Counted from the stretch's first letter, positions 1 through 13,369 are shown. The stretch is DNA of 64,000 nucleotides from Physcomitrium patens (GCF_000002425.4 NC_037253.1:13679421-13743420), one strand, 5' to 3'. Numbers and translations: made by a program. The notes: generated by a model from the sequence alone, not told the origin.

Positions 1-135
1 GCAGCTTAATGGTCAAAATTTTGTTTATGTGTTTGGAGTGTCGATTGCTGATGCAACCTAAGCAGTCACAAGTAGCAGTAGAGACCGTTTCTACTTCTGA
101 ACCTGTCTTTGACCTATTCAATGTGTTGTGTTCAG

Positions 136-1630
136 GAACCAGGAGATCCACCCGGGACCCCTTCTCGCAAGACTGATGTGCCTTTGACCCCATCTGCCGG
201 CATTGCAAGGCAGCGCCTTACCCCTGACACTACTTGCTCCCCAGCTGCCCGGAGGAGCCTAAGATACAGTAATGCTGAAAACAACGAAAATGCCCCCCCG
301 CGAACGCCGCGTGAGAATATTCCTCAGCGTGGAGATCATGGAACCCCTCGAGGAAATGGACATCACAAGCAAGTAGCTTCTCCCGCGTCGTCTGAACTAA
401 ACACTAGCCAGTCCAAAGGAAGCCCTGGCGGTGCACAAAAGAGGTCCAATTCGGTGGACATCATTAAAATGAATAATTTATTTAAGACTGCTGCCGAGGA
501 CAACATAAAAAGCATCCGTTCCTATGTCACGGAATTGAAGGAACGTGTAGCGAAACTTCAGTATCAGAAACAACTTCTTGTTTGCCAGGTACACGATGCG
601 TTCCAGTATGATTGTTCCTTCTGACTCCTGATAACTCATTAAGGAATGTTCGTTCGGTCCGGTTCCCACAATGATAGTCTGATTAAGCTCTGAAATTTCG
701 TGCAAATGTTTTACTCGTGATTGTTCGTTGAGAACAGGTTCTTGAACTGGAAGCCAGTGGGACCCACGAGGAGGAAGAAGAGGAAGATGATCTCAACGAT
801 GGTGAACTAGGCCTGGAGGCTGTAAAATCACCTGGCAGTTGGACATTGCAATTTGAGCAGCTACGAGCACACATCGTAGAGTTATGGGATATTTGCAATG
901 TTTCCATCATTCATAGAACTCAATTCTTCCTTCTATTTAAGGGAGACGCTTGTGACGCCATTTACATGGAAGTGGAGTTGCGCCGCTTGACCTGGCTGCT
1001 AGAGAATTACAACGCCGAATCTCAATCCAACGAATGCAATGATAACACTATGGAAGAGCAACTAATACCTGGCAGCCCCAACTTCTCCAACAGGTTAATT
1101 TTCCGCACTTCAAAAAAATTCTTACATATACTTGTTTCCCACACAGGTCTTAGACATTAAAACATCTGCCTCCATGAAACGTTATTTGTAGAGCTGATCT
1201 ACAACAGACTATCTCGAGCTTGAACAATGTACTTTTAGGAAAAAAATCCCCTCAGTTTTACATAGACATATGCTAATTGAAACAATTTGTATTGTGCAGT
1301 GTCAAATCTCTGAAGAAAGAGAGGGAACTTCTAGCGAAGCAAATGGCGCGAAGAATGACGACTGAAGAAAGGGAAGACCTGTACAAGAGATGGGGCGTTC
1401 CTCTTGACGGGAAGCAAAGGAGGCTCCAGCTCATCTACAAGCTGTGGATGGACCCCCATAATCTCGGCCATGTGCAAGCCAGTGCGGAAGTAGTAGCGAG
1501 GATTGTGGGTGTTGTCAACCCGGGATCTGCCCCCAAAGAGATGTTTGCGCTCAACTTCGCTCCTCCAAACCATGTTGAGAGACCAAGCATGTTCGGATGG
1601 AATGGTCTGTCAGCTCTGCTTAACTTTTAG
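136..1630 (+). CDS. NACK-type kinesin (kinesin-7), C-terminal part, 5' end outside window
   Basis: Three exons are visible, 136-588, 738-1093 and 1300-1630, joined by GT-AG introns with matching phases, giving 379 residues to a TAG stop. The motor domain lies upstream of the window. Exon one ends in a conserved helix (IKSIRSYVTELKERVAKLQY), followed by an acidic stretch (THEEEEEEDD). The rest fits the plant kinesin C-terminal domain NACK_C (formerly DUF3490), with landmarks FEQLRAHIVELWDICNVSI, VELRRLTWLL and RWGVPLDGKQRRLQLIYKLW. In flowering plants NACK kinesins bind and activate a MAPKKK at the phragmoplast midzone and drive cell-plate expansion; the same role here is inferred. The sequence before 136 reads as an intron ending in TTCAG. 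The family call is firm, the exact orthologue is not. Confidence 0.9.
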
Positions 1631-2596
1631 CACCTGGCGAAACCTTGAGCTCTTCTTTACACTGCTTCAGGTATACTTTAGTGTTTTGAGTCATGTATGA
1701 GGTACGACTGATTTTCGTGCTGAAGATTACGGATACCTCTGTTCTTTAAGACGAAGAGGAATTGTAAAGAGGTCCCACTGGCCCATGTATCATGTATACT
1801 AAAGAATTTAACTGTCATGATAATTAATTGCAGTTCTAGCTGAAACTGACCTTTACCTCACTCCTCTCGAGCTTGTGTACAGCGGTACCCTCTCTCATGT
1901 GTTAATGGAAGCAGTCAGGGCAGAGAGTAAGAGGTTCCTTACTGACTTCATAATCGCATTGTACGTAAAAAGATATCTCAGTAAACGAATATCTGCTCCT
2001 CGGAGGAAGCCGAGATATCTGAATTCTGTTAGTATTTCAAACTCTGTCTTCTGCTATTCCAGGTTGTTCATCTGAAGCATAGGCATATCTATTATTCAAT
2101 CCCGCCTTATTCATTCACCGTTGACCATTCTCCACTCATTTTAGCACTTCCACTGGCTTCTTTCTGCCATATTAAACGAGACGTCTCCATCTCCTCGGAC
2201 TCATTCTCTCTTTCGCAGCGATCGTACTTGGAATGTTGACGAGATCTGAGTAGCCTGTTAGAAGAATGAGGCTCTCCCAACGTCGGCAGAGTCAAAAAAT
2301 AATTCTGAAAAACTCCATGTCGGTGTGTACTACGCCCGAGATAGAGATTGTACACTACTAGTTCCACTTTTTACAGTTGCCAATTACCACATCGATTCAA
2401 TCCCGATATCACATTCGTCGTGTGATATTGACCAAGACCAAACTCAATATCATCGAAATCTCCAAACCATATCCACGAGCGTTGACTATCTCTGAAAACA
2501 TTTCCTCAAATCAGCTGTCAACAAGTAAAAATCTACCTCCGAGTATCTGAAACGATGAAAACTCATACGTATAGTCAGAGTAATATTGTAGACAGA
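1631..2596. other. Kinesin 3' UTR and intergenic DNA
   Basis: This stretch follows the kinesin stop codon and ends at the copia insertion. The first few hundred bases are probably 3' UTR. A short open frame on the - strand (about 2107-2367) matches nothing I recognise and is not called. Confidence 0.5.
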
Positions 2597-2872
2597 TGTT
2601 GCCAAAAGCACTCGAGTGTTACGTTCCATTAACAACAAAATTGTTTTATACACTGGAGTTAAACTAGCCGTATTATGCGGCGTTCAGGATTTTCCTAATA
2701 CAAAGTTAAAGAATAAGTGACTTCAAGGTTGATGTGGAACAAGAGATGATGATTCATTAGCTTGTGACGTGGAGGTAGTGGATGGCATGCAAAGAGACTG
2801 CATTGAGCATGCAGTTGTGGAGGTAGTGCAAAGTGACTTGATCAATCGACAAGGGATGCAGGTTGGATATCA
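2597..2872 (-). repeat. 3' LTR of the copia element
   Basis: About 276 bp, starting TGTTG and ending ATCA on the + strand, so it has TG...CA ends in element orientation. It aligns along its length with 7099-7399, with many substitutions and small gaps. A polypurine tract (AAGCAGAGGGG on the - strand) adjoins its inner edge. Confidence 0.8.
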
Positions 2873-2955
2873 CCCCTCTGCTTGGATCCATAATTTGTTT
2901 TTTGAATGGCACGTTTTTATTTCCCTCCAGCTGATGCCATTGAGCAGCTCAATAC

Positions 2956-3031
2956 ATAGTGGATGATCTCCCACTGGTGAGTCATTCAAATATATAGTGG
3001 ATGATCTCCCACTGGTGAGACATTCACATTT
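2956..3031. repeat. 38-bp tandem duplication inside the copia element
   Basis: Two adjacent 38-bp units at 2956-2993 and 2994-3031 share the core ATAGTGGATGATCTCCCACT and differ at only a few bases near their ends. On the - strand each reads GTGGGAGAT, a polypurine motif common at copia 3' ends. This pair lies about 85 bp inside the LTR. Confidence 0.7.
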
Positions 3032-6000
3032 GGTTTGTTTCTCTGCTTTTTTGGTTCACCTTTGTCTTGTGCAAGCAATTGATATTTTGTTGACTTGCTT
3101 TATTAAATTCCAAGTTGTACTTGTGGTCTGGATTGTAGTATTGATTCTTCAACAAGTTTCTATGTCAATCTTCAGTCTACTACTTTCTTGGTTACTAATG
3201 TTTGTATCATGGTCAAGCAATGAGGGAGTCATTGATTGTTTTTTGATTGTTAATATTCCTTTCTTGGGAATGCATTTGACTTAATTATCAAGAGCTGAAA
3301 TTTTGTCAAAAGATAGTGCTCAAAGGTTATATGTTGAATGTTGTAGTTATAATATAGGAATTTTTACATCTTTGCAAGAATTCAAGGGTATTGGAGAATA
3401 GATTTCAAGAAATTCAAAACTTGTAAAGATGCAAAGAAGTACATTTGACTTAAAAGCTAAGTTGAATTAGTTAGGATTAAGCCTTCTTTTGTATAACTAT
3501 ATTGGTATTGCTTATAGTCTAATAGATTTTTTGTTTTCAATACATTCAATTGGTTCTAAAGCCTTTGTAAGGATATCAACTTGTTGCAAGTATGTAAAAG
3601 TATATTTTATTTTGATTGTTCTATCTTAATGTAATGATGATTTAGCTCTATATGCTTTGTTCTTTGGTGCATGATTAGATTTCTAACCAGTCTCATGCTG
3701 CTTACATTGTCACATAACAATGGTGTGGGATTCTTATCATCTATGTAGAATTTTTTGGGCAACCTCTAAAAATACATGATATTGTGAGCAACTTTTGATA
3801 GAATACAATATTTTGTTTCTATTGATAAAAGTGTAATCAACCATTGAAGCTTGCTTGACTATATTACAAGTGTTGATCCCATTTTGTATAGTATGTTTGA
3901 TATTAATTTGTAGGAATCAATATCTCTAGTACAATTTGTATTAGCAAATGTAAGGAATTCTCTTTGTTGTTAGAGGGATAAAATATTCTATAATCTATGG
4001 TATCTTTGAGGTATTGTAGTATTTTTTTATTCCAATTAGATGAGTGAGTTATAAATTATGTACCTTAATACCATTCTTGTTGCAAACTAAATGTCCCAAT
4101 GACTAATAGTAGCATAGAGTAATCCTCCTACAAAACTTTGCTATAGCTTATTGTTAATTATGATTTTTTTTTTTTTTTTTTTTTAATTTTGATTTTACAT
4201 CCATTGGTACTAATAAGGGTTTGCAATGTGTTAGTTCAAACTTTTCTAGTAGTATTTAAATGTAGCATCATTGGTGAAAGTAAATTCTTTTAAGAATATG
4301 CTTCAATTCAACTCCTAAGTAAAGTTTTGTATCTCTTAAGTTTGTCATTTCAAAGGTGTTCTTTAATATCTTTGTAAATACTTAAATATGAATTATATCA
4401 TTCCATATAACAATGATATTGTCCACATAGAATAATACTATTATATAGTTTCTACTTTGAATCTTTATTATTTTTTTAGAAGTTTTGGTCTTGTCAATAG
4501 TTGTAAATTGAACTATATCAAGCTCTAGGAGCCTGACGTGATCTATACATGGCTTATTCAAGCTTGTAAACTTTTTCTTCAATCTTTTTTTTTTTTTTTT
4601 TTTTTAAATCTAAGAAGTAATATAATTTATACTTCTTTCTTAAGTTTTCCATTAGTGATTCACTTATTAATTTGTGTATCAAATATATCTTAGGTTGATA
4701 AGTCAATCTTTTATATATGGTTAAAATCTATTAAGATCTCATCAAATATTATGTCTATGCTAATATAGGTCTTGTAGAGTATAGAGTCAAATATTCTATA
4801 GGCTTTTGTTTAATTATCATATCCTTTAAGTATATATTTCATTATTTTTTTTTTTAATTTAATTCTATTTTTTTAGGATGTGAAGGTAGGCAATTGATCC
4901 AAAGACTTTTAGGTGATTTAAATGCGGTTTGATTTTGCTATAGAGTTGCTTTGGAGTTATACTTTGATTTGCTATAATAAAACTAATATTCACTAGGTAA
5001 TTAGCATAGTAGATAGCTTCAGTCCATTGGTAGGTTGGAAATTGGCATGCAATCAATATTGAGCATACCCTTTTGACTATCATTTATTTTATTTTATTTT
5101 TTAACTCCATTCTACTACAAAGTATATCCTTTGGTAAATTATTTCTCTATTCCATGTAGTATTAAGAATGCATTAAATTCTTCTAATAAATATTCTCCCT
5201 CTCTATTTGTTCTTAGGCATGATATTTTCTTTCTTATTTCTTTTTTTAATTAAGTTTTGAATTTTTTAAATTTTCTAAATATTTTATTCTTGCTTTGCAA
5301 GAAATATATCCAATTCTTTTGGAAGTGATCATATGTGAATACTACAAAATAATTGGTGCATCCCAAAGATAGTATTCTCATAGATCCTATTAGGTCAAAA
5401 TGTATAAATTAGAATACCATTTTAGGATAGTGAGGTCAATTCTTTAAGAATCTTCCTTAACGTTGTTGTTTTGCAAGATAGTCCTTGCATGTCTCTTGAA
5501 GTGTATGGAAAAATAGCAATCCTTGTACTCAACAAGCTCTTATCAAGTGTTGTAGTACAACGTAATATAAGTGTCCAAACCTTTTATGACATAGTCTAAC
5601 ATTGTCTTCTTTCTTTACTAAGTTTACTTCAATGGTGTTTGGTTTTGGAGTTTTATTATAAAATTGATAGAGTCCATTTTGGTTGTTTTTTATTCCACTA
5701 GGTGTCAGAATTTTTATTTTGTTCTAATATCAAACAATGTTTGTGGTCTACTAATGTTCTTATTGAAATTAAATTGTGATCCAAAGCTAAAATGTACAAA
5801 ACATTGTATAGATTTATTGCAACAAATGCTAAATTTATATTGGCAAAAGAAAAAGCTTCAACCCTATTAGATTTTCCATTTACAGTTCTTATTGCTCTAC
5901 TTGGGGTTTGTACATCTAATAGCTAAAGACTTGAGATTTCTCCAATAAAATGATTATTGGCTCTTGAATCAATATATTAGTTCCTGTTTTGATAGCCAAC

Positions 6001-7098
6001 AAGATTAGTTTTGCTTGTGTTATTCCTAAAACTTCTATAAGTACTCTCTTTTGTATAATTTATATTGGAATTATTGTATTGAATTTGCAAGCAATTTTGA
6101 GCTATACAATTAGGTCTTCCGCATGCATAGCATTAAAACAATCTTGCACTTTCATATTGTCCAAATCGAGATGTAGAAGGTTGTAGTCATGCTCCAAGAA
6201 AACCCCATAAGCCTCCAAGCTTGTTTTGAAGCTATTAATTGTTCATATGAAGTTATAGTCTTCCAAAGTATTATGGTATTCCTTAAGATAAGTTTCTTCC
6301 TTTTTGACCTCCTCTTCCTTACATAAAGTGATTGTATCCACGTCCTCTAAGATGTGTTCATTGAAATTATAATGTTAAAGCTTCTTCTTGTCCCAACTTT
6401 TGTTTCCTTACTACCATGCAATGAGTTTCAATGAAGAATTTATCTATAACATCTTCAAATGTTGGTTGTGTCATGAAGGTGATGCTTTAAATCACTATTT
6501 CATAGCTTTGTGGTAGTCCATTGAGGACTATATTTATGAGTGTCTTGTCTATGATGTCTTTACTAAATGCCTTCAGCTAGTTCTTCATGTCTATTACCTC
6601 TATCAGATAAGTGTTGATATCACTTCCTTCTTTCATTATCATCTTGTTGAATTTGTCGATCAATAACATAATTTATTGTGAACATTAACAAGAAATATTC
6701 TCCTAAACATGTCCCATGAATTTGTGGGATCATTATGTTGCAACATTGTGCCTATCAAGCTAGCTGCAACTGTCATGGTAAGGCCTATTTGGGCTCTTTA
6801 CTAACTGTGTTTCAATATAAGACTTCCTTAATATAGTGGCACAAAACAATGAAACTAACTTCTTTGTTTCTACAATGCTCCACAAATTCTCTCTTTAGGA
6901 TTGCAAACATTTTCAACTCCCAAACAAAGTAGTTTTGAACTCCAACTAGTTTGTTTGACTCTACCAACTTGTGGATCTCTCTTCTACCATCTCTCCTATT
7001 ACTTTCTATCTTCTCCTTCCTAACTTGGGATGAGAAATACATTGAAGGAGCAGCACTCACTGGACAGAAAAGACTATCCTAATATTGCTCTAATACCA

Positions 7099-7399
7099 TG
7101 TTGCAAATAGCACTCAAATGTTACTTTCCATTAACAACAAAATTGTTTTATACAGTTGTGTTAACCAAGTCGCATTACAGAGGGTCTAACCCTAAGTAAA
7201 AGGAGAAGTGACTACACGGCTGATGTGGAACAAGCGATGATGATTCATGAGCGCTTGTGAGGTGGAGGTTGAAAGGTGACTCAGGTGACTCAGCGGTCGT
7301 CCTGGATGGAAAGCGAAGAGTCTGTATAGAGCATGCAGTCGTGGAGGTAGTGGTAAGTGATGTGGTGAATCGACGAGGGATGCAGGTTGGGCATAGCCA
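7099..7399 (-). repeat. 5' LTR of the copia element
   Basis: About 301 bp, starting TGTTG and ending GCCA on the + strand. It pairs with 2597-2872. The primer-binding site lies immediately to its left. Confidence 0.8.
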
Positions 7400-8764
7400 A
7401 CAGCAGATTCTGGAGCACTCTAATGCCGAAGCGCCACTATATATTGACCTTTCGCTGCTCTTCCTTCCGAGGTAAAACTCTGCCCGTTCAATGTACTCAT
7501 CTTTCCTCTCGGCATTGCATCACTTTCTCATTAAAACTTCCTCTTCAAATTGCCCCTCCAGACTATCTAACCGACTAGGTCTCAGTATTAGGACTTTTTG
7601 TTGAGAACAACCAGGATTGCATTCACCAGAATATCTTCACTTCCCTCTGCTGAAACTCCCAAATTCCAATCTCGTCAACTTCGGTAATTCCAATCTCTAC
7701 CAATCCCTTCAGCCGATCCAAGGGAACCCACCTACGTGACCACTCAGTTAGAACTGCATCTCCCCACAAGCAGGGACAGAACGGCATTCAGATACGAAAC
7801 GTCAATTGCGTGAGCTCGCCAGTCAACCTACTCACAAATTTCGACTAAATTATGAATTGAATCCGAAAATGCGCGGAGATGAACAGAAACTTTTGGGGGT
7901 TCGCATACCCCTCTGCAACGAAACTCTACTTTCGTAGCCTTTCGAAGGAAACCAAAGAAATTCTGGCATTGATCATTCTTGTGATTCATAACGCAACTGT
8001 TTTGCTTTTCTCGTAGATTATGGAAACTCACCCCTGTGCGTAGGTCTGTACCGATAAGACGGGAGGTTTTCCAAGTTGATATACTAAGAAATACCTGAAT
8101 ATTTATAGACAGACTCGATAAAAGAATGTTAGCTTCCTCCGCAACAGGTGGTGTCCAAGTTTACGAAATTTTATCATACATTACACGAAAAAAATATACA
8201 GCAGCTAACTATCTTGAGCAAAGACACGGAGAAAAAACTTTCCTGCTTCGTCAATGGAACGCAGCCTAGCTGCTGCCTGTTTTGTCTCTACCTACATCTG
8301 GATACTGTACAAAAAGTCAAGGATCTCATGCATGAAAGCGTACAGTATGCAAACGTGCAGTAGCTACATCCGCATCTGCGTCGCCATTCGGACATAGAAG
8401 GACTTTTTTCCTGTGACCACATGAGCAAACAAAGAGATAGTTCTCAACAGATCGCCTCAAGGGCCAAACTCTTCGGCGACAACTTCATTGAAAAATCCCT
8501 CTACACTCTAGATAGGAAAGGAAAGTGCTCTCCAGTTACAGCACCATGTTTCTCCATAACTGAAAGTAAGCTGGGTTGATAGGATGCATTTCTTCGAAAT
8601 GGCTCTTCCTGAAGGCAGTCTGCTTCAATCCTGCGAAGGATAAGAGTTGCAAAATAGATATCAACATCACAAAGAACACCATCATATGTCTTGGAAAACT
8701 TGCTTCCCAGTCTTCTACGCAGTGGACCATTTGAAATAGCCTGAAGGTAGTATCGAAAGCTTGA
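7400..8764. other. Intergenic DNA between the copia element and carrier A
   Basis: I see no gene here. The right part is probably the 3' UTR of the - strand carrier gene. Short open frames near 7.8-8.0 kb (-) and 8.15-8.36 kb (+) have no recognisable domain. Confidence 0.4.
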
Positions 8765-9848
8765 CTACTCATCAAAACCCAACATAAGCCAGACGTGAAG
8801 CGGAAAAGTCAGACGTGCTTAGAGAGATAAATTTACTGGAAAAGTTGCTGCAGCCGCTGATTCTTACCTCGGCCTTAGCAGACATCCGCTTCAGGAATTC
8901 GTAAGTTACGATCATGGTTGTAGCGGAAATGGACATGCTACACCAACGAGGACCGATGCCTCGATAAAATGCCTTCCATCCTCCTTCGGCGATAAGAGTT
9001 TTCAGAGTCCATCTAACACTAGGACGCCTGCCACACTCACCCTTCAGAACCTGAAGCCGGGTTTTGATTGTATCCAATGGGGTCGTTAATACTGCCGACA
9101 CACCACTCGCCAACGACGCACTGAGACCTTGGACACCAATGATCGTAAGTGAGCTAGGCTCATAACCTTCCTCCTGGTTTCTCTGATTACAGATCGACAT
9201 CCACAGTGACCTTTGAGTAACACAATAAGACGCCCACCACAGAGCATTCGATGGAGCACAGGTTGCTACAGAAAGAGAGAACCCACGATACAACCCTTGC
9301 ACCCCCTCCTGCTTCAGAATGGTCCGAAATGCATCAATCCCACCTCTGTAATCAGTTGAAAGACCCCCACGACCTCCCTGCACCATAAGTCTCTGAGTGA
9401 CAACATCAATAGGAGTCCACACAAACTGGGCAGCGAATGAGGCCGTCAATCCAGCGGCAGCGTTGGCCACCGCCGCAGCAGCCGGATCAGACATTCCTCC
9501 AAAGATTTTGGCAAGAGTAGTGACGTGACACTTTGTAAACTCCAATGTAGTCATGTAAATTGAACGGGCGGGGATAGTTCCGATGAGGGAAGTGGTAAAA
9601 CCTTTGTAGAGACCCGGAAGACCGTGAGTTTTCAGGAGGCTCAAACCCAGAGATGTACACGACTGGTTCACAGCCATGACCTGCTGTCGAGTTTTGAGAA
9701 CCACAGCTGGATATTGGGTCGCTGAAACGCCAGAAAAAAGCGCAGCTCCAAGCACAAGAAATTTGGACTTATCGAGCATGTTCCAATCCACATCCGCAGG
9801 AAGCCGAACATTGTCGGCATGTTGATGAGATTGCTGATTAAGAGACAT
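8765..9848 (-). CDS. Mitochondrial carrier, SLC25A44 type (copy A)
   Basis: Six-helix solute carrier of the inner mitochondrial membrane. Three carrier signatures are visible: YPAVVLKTRQQV, TPIDVVTQRLMVQG and TPLDTIKTRLQVL. The second (P-I-D-V-V with Q-x-L-M) resembles SLC25A44, which carries branched-chain amino acids in mammals; the plant substrate is unknown. The start is the ATG at 9848, aligning with MSLQQ in copy B. Unspliced, the frame runs on to 358 residues, but a strong donor (GAG|GTAAGA, exon end 8868) lies where copy B stops. A 100-nt intron from 8867 to 8768 would bring in a stop at once (TAG, 8767-8765), giving 327 residues against 328 in copy B. That splice is inferred; the family is clear. 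Confidence 0.88.
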
Positions 9849-10340
9849 ACCCGGTTAAAGAACCTGGTTTACTGAATCGAAACCTGGATGTTTCAATTCT
9901 AGTCTACAAATATACCGACCTCAACAATCTGCTTTCAGCGAGGACTAAGTTCCACCTTTTCTTTTTCTTTTCTTTTCTTTTTTCTCAGTGATACTTCCTT
10001 GGAGCAGCCTTGTTTGATTCACGCCTCATATAAATTCCAGTTGCCAGCTCCTAAATCACTTCATTCTACGCCATTCATCAAAACCAAGGGCTGCTTCGCA
10101 TTACTTACAAGAAACATTAAGTTAAATGAAATTAACTTAATTTGCTAATACTTCGGTTACAAGCGGTCCATTCAGCTCTCCCGCTGACAAGCGGTACAGA
10201 TGTTAGTTTCGCAGGAGGTTACCAACACCGAGTCAGTGATGCCGCCGAGCAGGTCCAGGTTTAAAGACTTCACTTTAATTTGGATCTCAACGGATCGGAA
10301 TGGGGTAGAGCAGCATAACATTCGACAAGGGAATCTTTTT
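9849..10340. promoter_or_regulatory. Upstream region of carrier A, with CTTTT-rich tract
   Basis: The 5' flank of the - strand carrier holds a pyrimidine-rich tract at about 9956-9986 (CTTTTCTTTTTCTTTTC, + strand). A near-identical tract lies at 15542-15568 upstream of carrier B, so the promoter region was probably duplicated with the gene. Its function is not shown. Confidence 0.4.
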
Positions 10341-10475
10341 AATAAGATTAAGTAAACAGAATCCCCAACCGCACAGGGGCTCTGCCTTCCGTATACCCAA
10401 AGAGCTTCACAGGCACGCCGGAAACGATGTGCATATGCTCAAGTAATGTCATCCTCGTATCCTCTTCTTAATGCC
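10340..10475 (-). pseudogene. Remnant of an unidentified conserved frame (copy of 15854-16096)
   Basis: On the - strand this reads MTLLEHMHIVSGVPV then EGRAPVRL, matching MTLLEQMHIVSGVPV and EGRAPVRL in the frame upstream of carrier B. Homology stops just before this motif, so only the C-terminal end is retained here. It lies about 0.5 kb upstream of carrier A and was probably copied with it. I do not recognise the family. Confidence 0.5.
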
Positions 10476-12250
10476 GCCCTCGCTGACTGTTTTAGACCTG
10501 TCACGAACCAACTCAGGCCAATTAGCAGCTGGCTATGGTGGTTCCGAAAAATTTGAGGATGTGATTCAAAAAAAAAAAAAAAAAAACAACCAAAACAAAA
10601 TAGATAAATAAATTTCCAGATTTCGTGACAACCAAATATAACTTGTGCACTTCACAGATTCCGTGAATGACGATATCAACAAAAGATAAACGAAGATATA
10701 TGCATAACTAAACGCGAGGAAAATGTCATTTTTCTACATAGACACTCCAAAACTCCTAAACCGGATGTTCGGAAGCGACATGTGTCGCACACTCATCAAC
10801 TGGAGCCTTGAGAAACTATCCCACGAAACTCTGAACTAACTTCGAAATCCCAGACAATTAACTACGAAGTCCTCCCACCGGTCACCTTCGAAAGTGATGG
10901 GTTACGACTAATCAAACCAATGCAATACTACTCCGCTCTTCTACACCGAATGTAGAATGTGTCCTTAAGCATTCTCAGATATCACTTCTATTGGAAAAGA
11001 AAAGAAAAACCCTCCCAGCATGATCTGCCCAAAATCAGAACTGTTGACAATATCTCTCCCTGATGAAGGTTTCCTTGGAACAAACGTACTACTCTGAAAT
11101 GCTCCTACATTATACATACATTCAGAAAATGGCATGCATATCCCTCTTAGTTTGTACTTCGTGGGAAGATGTATCCACGTACATAACACAAAATGGATGC
11201 GTCTCGGAGGGATCAAGCTGACATTAGGAACTCTCAGCAATGTTCCAAATCCTCCCTCGTACAAAATTCGACAACTTATTCACAATATATTGCACAAACT
11301 TATCAAATTCAAAAACAAATCGATGCTGCATTGAGATCAATATCAGGGTACGATAATATTTTTGACCATTTTTCAAAGCAAGGTTTTAAAGAATGTCAAG
11401 AAGTTAAGACATTGCTACTAGGATAGGTCAGAAGCTTGAACAAATTTGAACTGTAGAAACGTAAGCACAATTACCCTTGGGCGATTGTTGCGATTAGGTA
11501 CCAGGACAAATGTGGCCCAAGTTAAGTTTCTCAATACCCATGTAAAAATGAGTAAAAGAAAATGAGGAGACGCAATGTTATTGGTAAGTGTAAGCGTGCG
11601 CGTAAGAAGAAGAAAAAGGACGAGCAGAAACATAGTCTGCAGGGCATAGAGGAGAATTCTGCAAAGAAGGCTCGATTGAGACCCCAAAGGCAAGAAAGAA
11701 ATATGGAACACTGATCCGCGCTATAAAACACGAAGTTGACAAGTCCAGATAAGCCGATTACGTTCAACAAATCCTATTCTCGCATGATCTATACACACGA
11801 CACGAGGACCCAACCCGTGATTTACAAATCAGCGCATCGTGTCTGATTCGCAGCACATCCAACTCACAGAAGAAACAAAGAAAGAAACCTTTCTCTGTCT
11901 TGCAAAACATCGCTTAATTCATAAACAAGCCAGCAGAGCCACACCAGAGCAGAAACCAGATCCACTCCGCGAAAATTAACAAATGCTTCCAGAATTGACA
12001 AATAATAGAGACCTTCCACAAAGATCCCGTAACAACGCACACCCTGTGGCGACAGCACTCCAGTCCTCCATTAACCCTGACACCCCAAGAAACCTCTCGC
12101 GCAGAAAAAGCGACCAACAACCACAACGCAACACTCGGCCCCACACCACATAACACCATGGCCACCTCTTGACTGTAGAAAAAAGAAAAGCTACACACAA
12201 TGGGCAGTTTGAGCGCAAAGGAACCGACCGGTAAGAGGGGGAATTAAACA
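10476..12250. other. Intergenic DNA with duplicated non-coding segment
   Basis: No gene is recognised. The segment at about 10965-11310 resembles about 15620-15820 upstream of carrier B (shared GTCTCGG and ACAATATATTGCACA), so it belongs to the duplicated block although its order differs. A poly-A run lies at 10569-10586. Confidence 0.45.
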
Positions 12251-13369
12251 AGAGCGGAATGACTCACAGACCCACAAGGCGAATGTACTCACAGCAAACG
12301 CAGCAGAGACAATGCGACTCAATGGCGCACCCGAAGAGCGCTTCCGAAGAGCTGGAGATCGAAAGAGAAGCAAGGGAAAGTTGGGTGATGGCAGCGGGGG
12401 GATGGATATTATGAGTAGCTTGCGATCTGAGGAGGAAGAAGAAGAGTGGGGAGGTGTCGAGAGTGGGACCGTGCGCGAGCTGGTGGCGACGACACTTGTA
12501 TCTAGGATGCTTGCCGGGGCGGCGAGGGGCCACTCTCCATCGCCGGTTGCCGACACCGCGCGCACCGGCTCGTTCCCTACGTAACCCTAACTCTGTTTCC
12601 TCTTGTTCGCTTTTAATTCCACACAAGTTCCTCATCGTTCCCTGATGGATTTTCAATGTTTCCTACATCCCGAACAAGGAATGAAAATGGTCGAGAAGAC
12701 GGAGACAAGAAGGAGACAAGAGGCCTCCTTTTTCGTCAATTGCTTTTTCGTTCCGAAATATCCCAAATTTTCTCATATGTTCCAAAAGGGTGTGGAAATT
12801 GTAGACTAGGATTGCTTCTCTGTAGACAACACCCAGTGTTGGGTTTGTTGAGCAGAACTGGCCGTCGACGATTGTGGATTTGGAAGCAGGTCGTGATCTG
12901 AGGAGGAAGAGTTGTTAATTTCGAAGCAGTTTTGTTGGTTGGGGTGGGTGAAATCAGAATCAGTAGCCTATTTTTGTTGTGGGATCACTCGAATGATGCA
13001 TCTTTCGGGTAACAATTTGCAGTCGGTGTGTTGCATGCTTCACACCAATTCTCTTGGACAACGGGAGTTGTGTCCCTTTTGACTTGGAGTTTGTGCGTGT
13101 TGTGCATCGTTTAGAGTAGAATACGTTTGTGTCGATGATCACTGCGTGCTGCGTGACACGATGAAGGTGTTCCATTACATCTCTGTTGTCCCTTGTACAG
13201 ATTGACAGATACACGTAGTGCCAACATGGAATTATGTCCCATTGGTGTTCCATGCTTAGAAGATGGAAGAGTACTAACAAGTGCTGGAAGTTAGTACTTA
13301 AGACTCCTTTCTTTTGCTAGATTGCTTGAACAGAATGAATACTTCACACTGGTGATCAGAAAGAGCTAG
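12251..13369. other. GC-richer intergenic block, possible promoter or 5' UTR
   Basis: About 12300-12600 is clearly richer in GC and CpG than its surroundings and contains AACCCTAAC near 12583. It may be a promoter or 5' UTR for the + strand frame that begins at 13370. Open frames on both strands here lack recognisable domains and are not called. Confidence 0.3.

Larger units (their letters stand above)
2597..7399 (-). mobile_element. Ty1/copia LTR retroelement, old and broken
   Basis: The element is 4.8 kb, read on the - strand, with the 5' LTR on the right and the 3' LTR on the left. Flanking 5-mers ACAGA (2592-2596) and ACAGC (7400-7404) differ at one base and fit a target duplication. A primer-binding site close to the initiator-Met tRNA type (TGGTATTAGAGC, - strand, about 7087-7098) directly adjoins the 5' LTR. 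Recognisable parts, right to left, are gag (about 6.2-7.1 kb), the integrase end typical of copia (about 4.9-5.1 kb; YANYLVN, FGSIAYLH) and reverse transcriptase (about 4.4-4.6 kb; LFYVDNIIVI). The coding body is broken many times and is AT-rich. The LTRs have diverged strongly, so the insertion is old. Confidence 0.85.

Noticed and set aside
2107-2367. 86-codon open frame on the - strand after the kinesin
   Set aside because: No domain, no splice context, and composition like the surrounding spacer.
7828-8363. Short open frames between the copia element and carrier A
   Set aside because: No similarity to any family I know and no splice-site support.
12191-12656. Long overlapping open frames on both strands in the GC-rich block
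   Set aside because: GC-rich sequence lacks stops by chance; the translations are low-complexity and unrecognisable.
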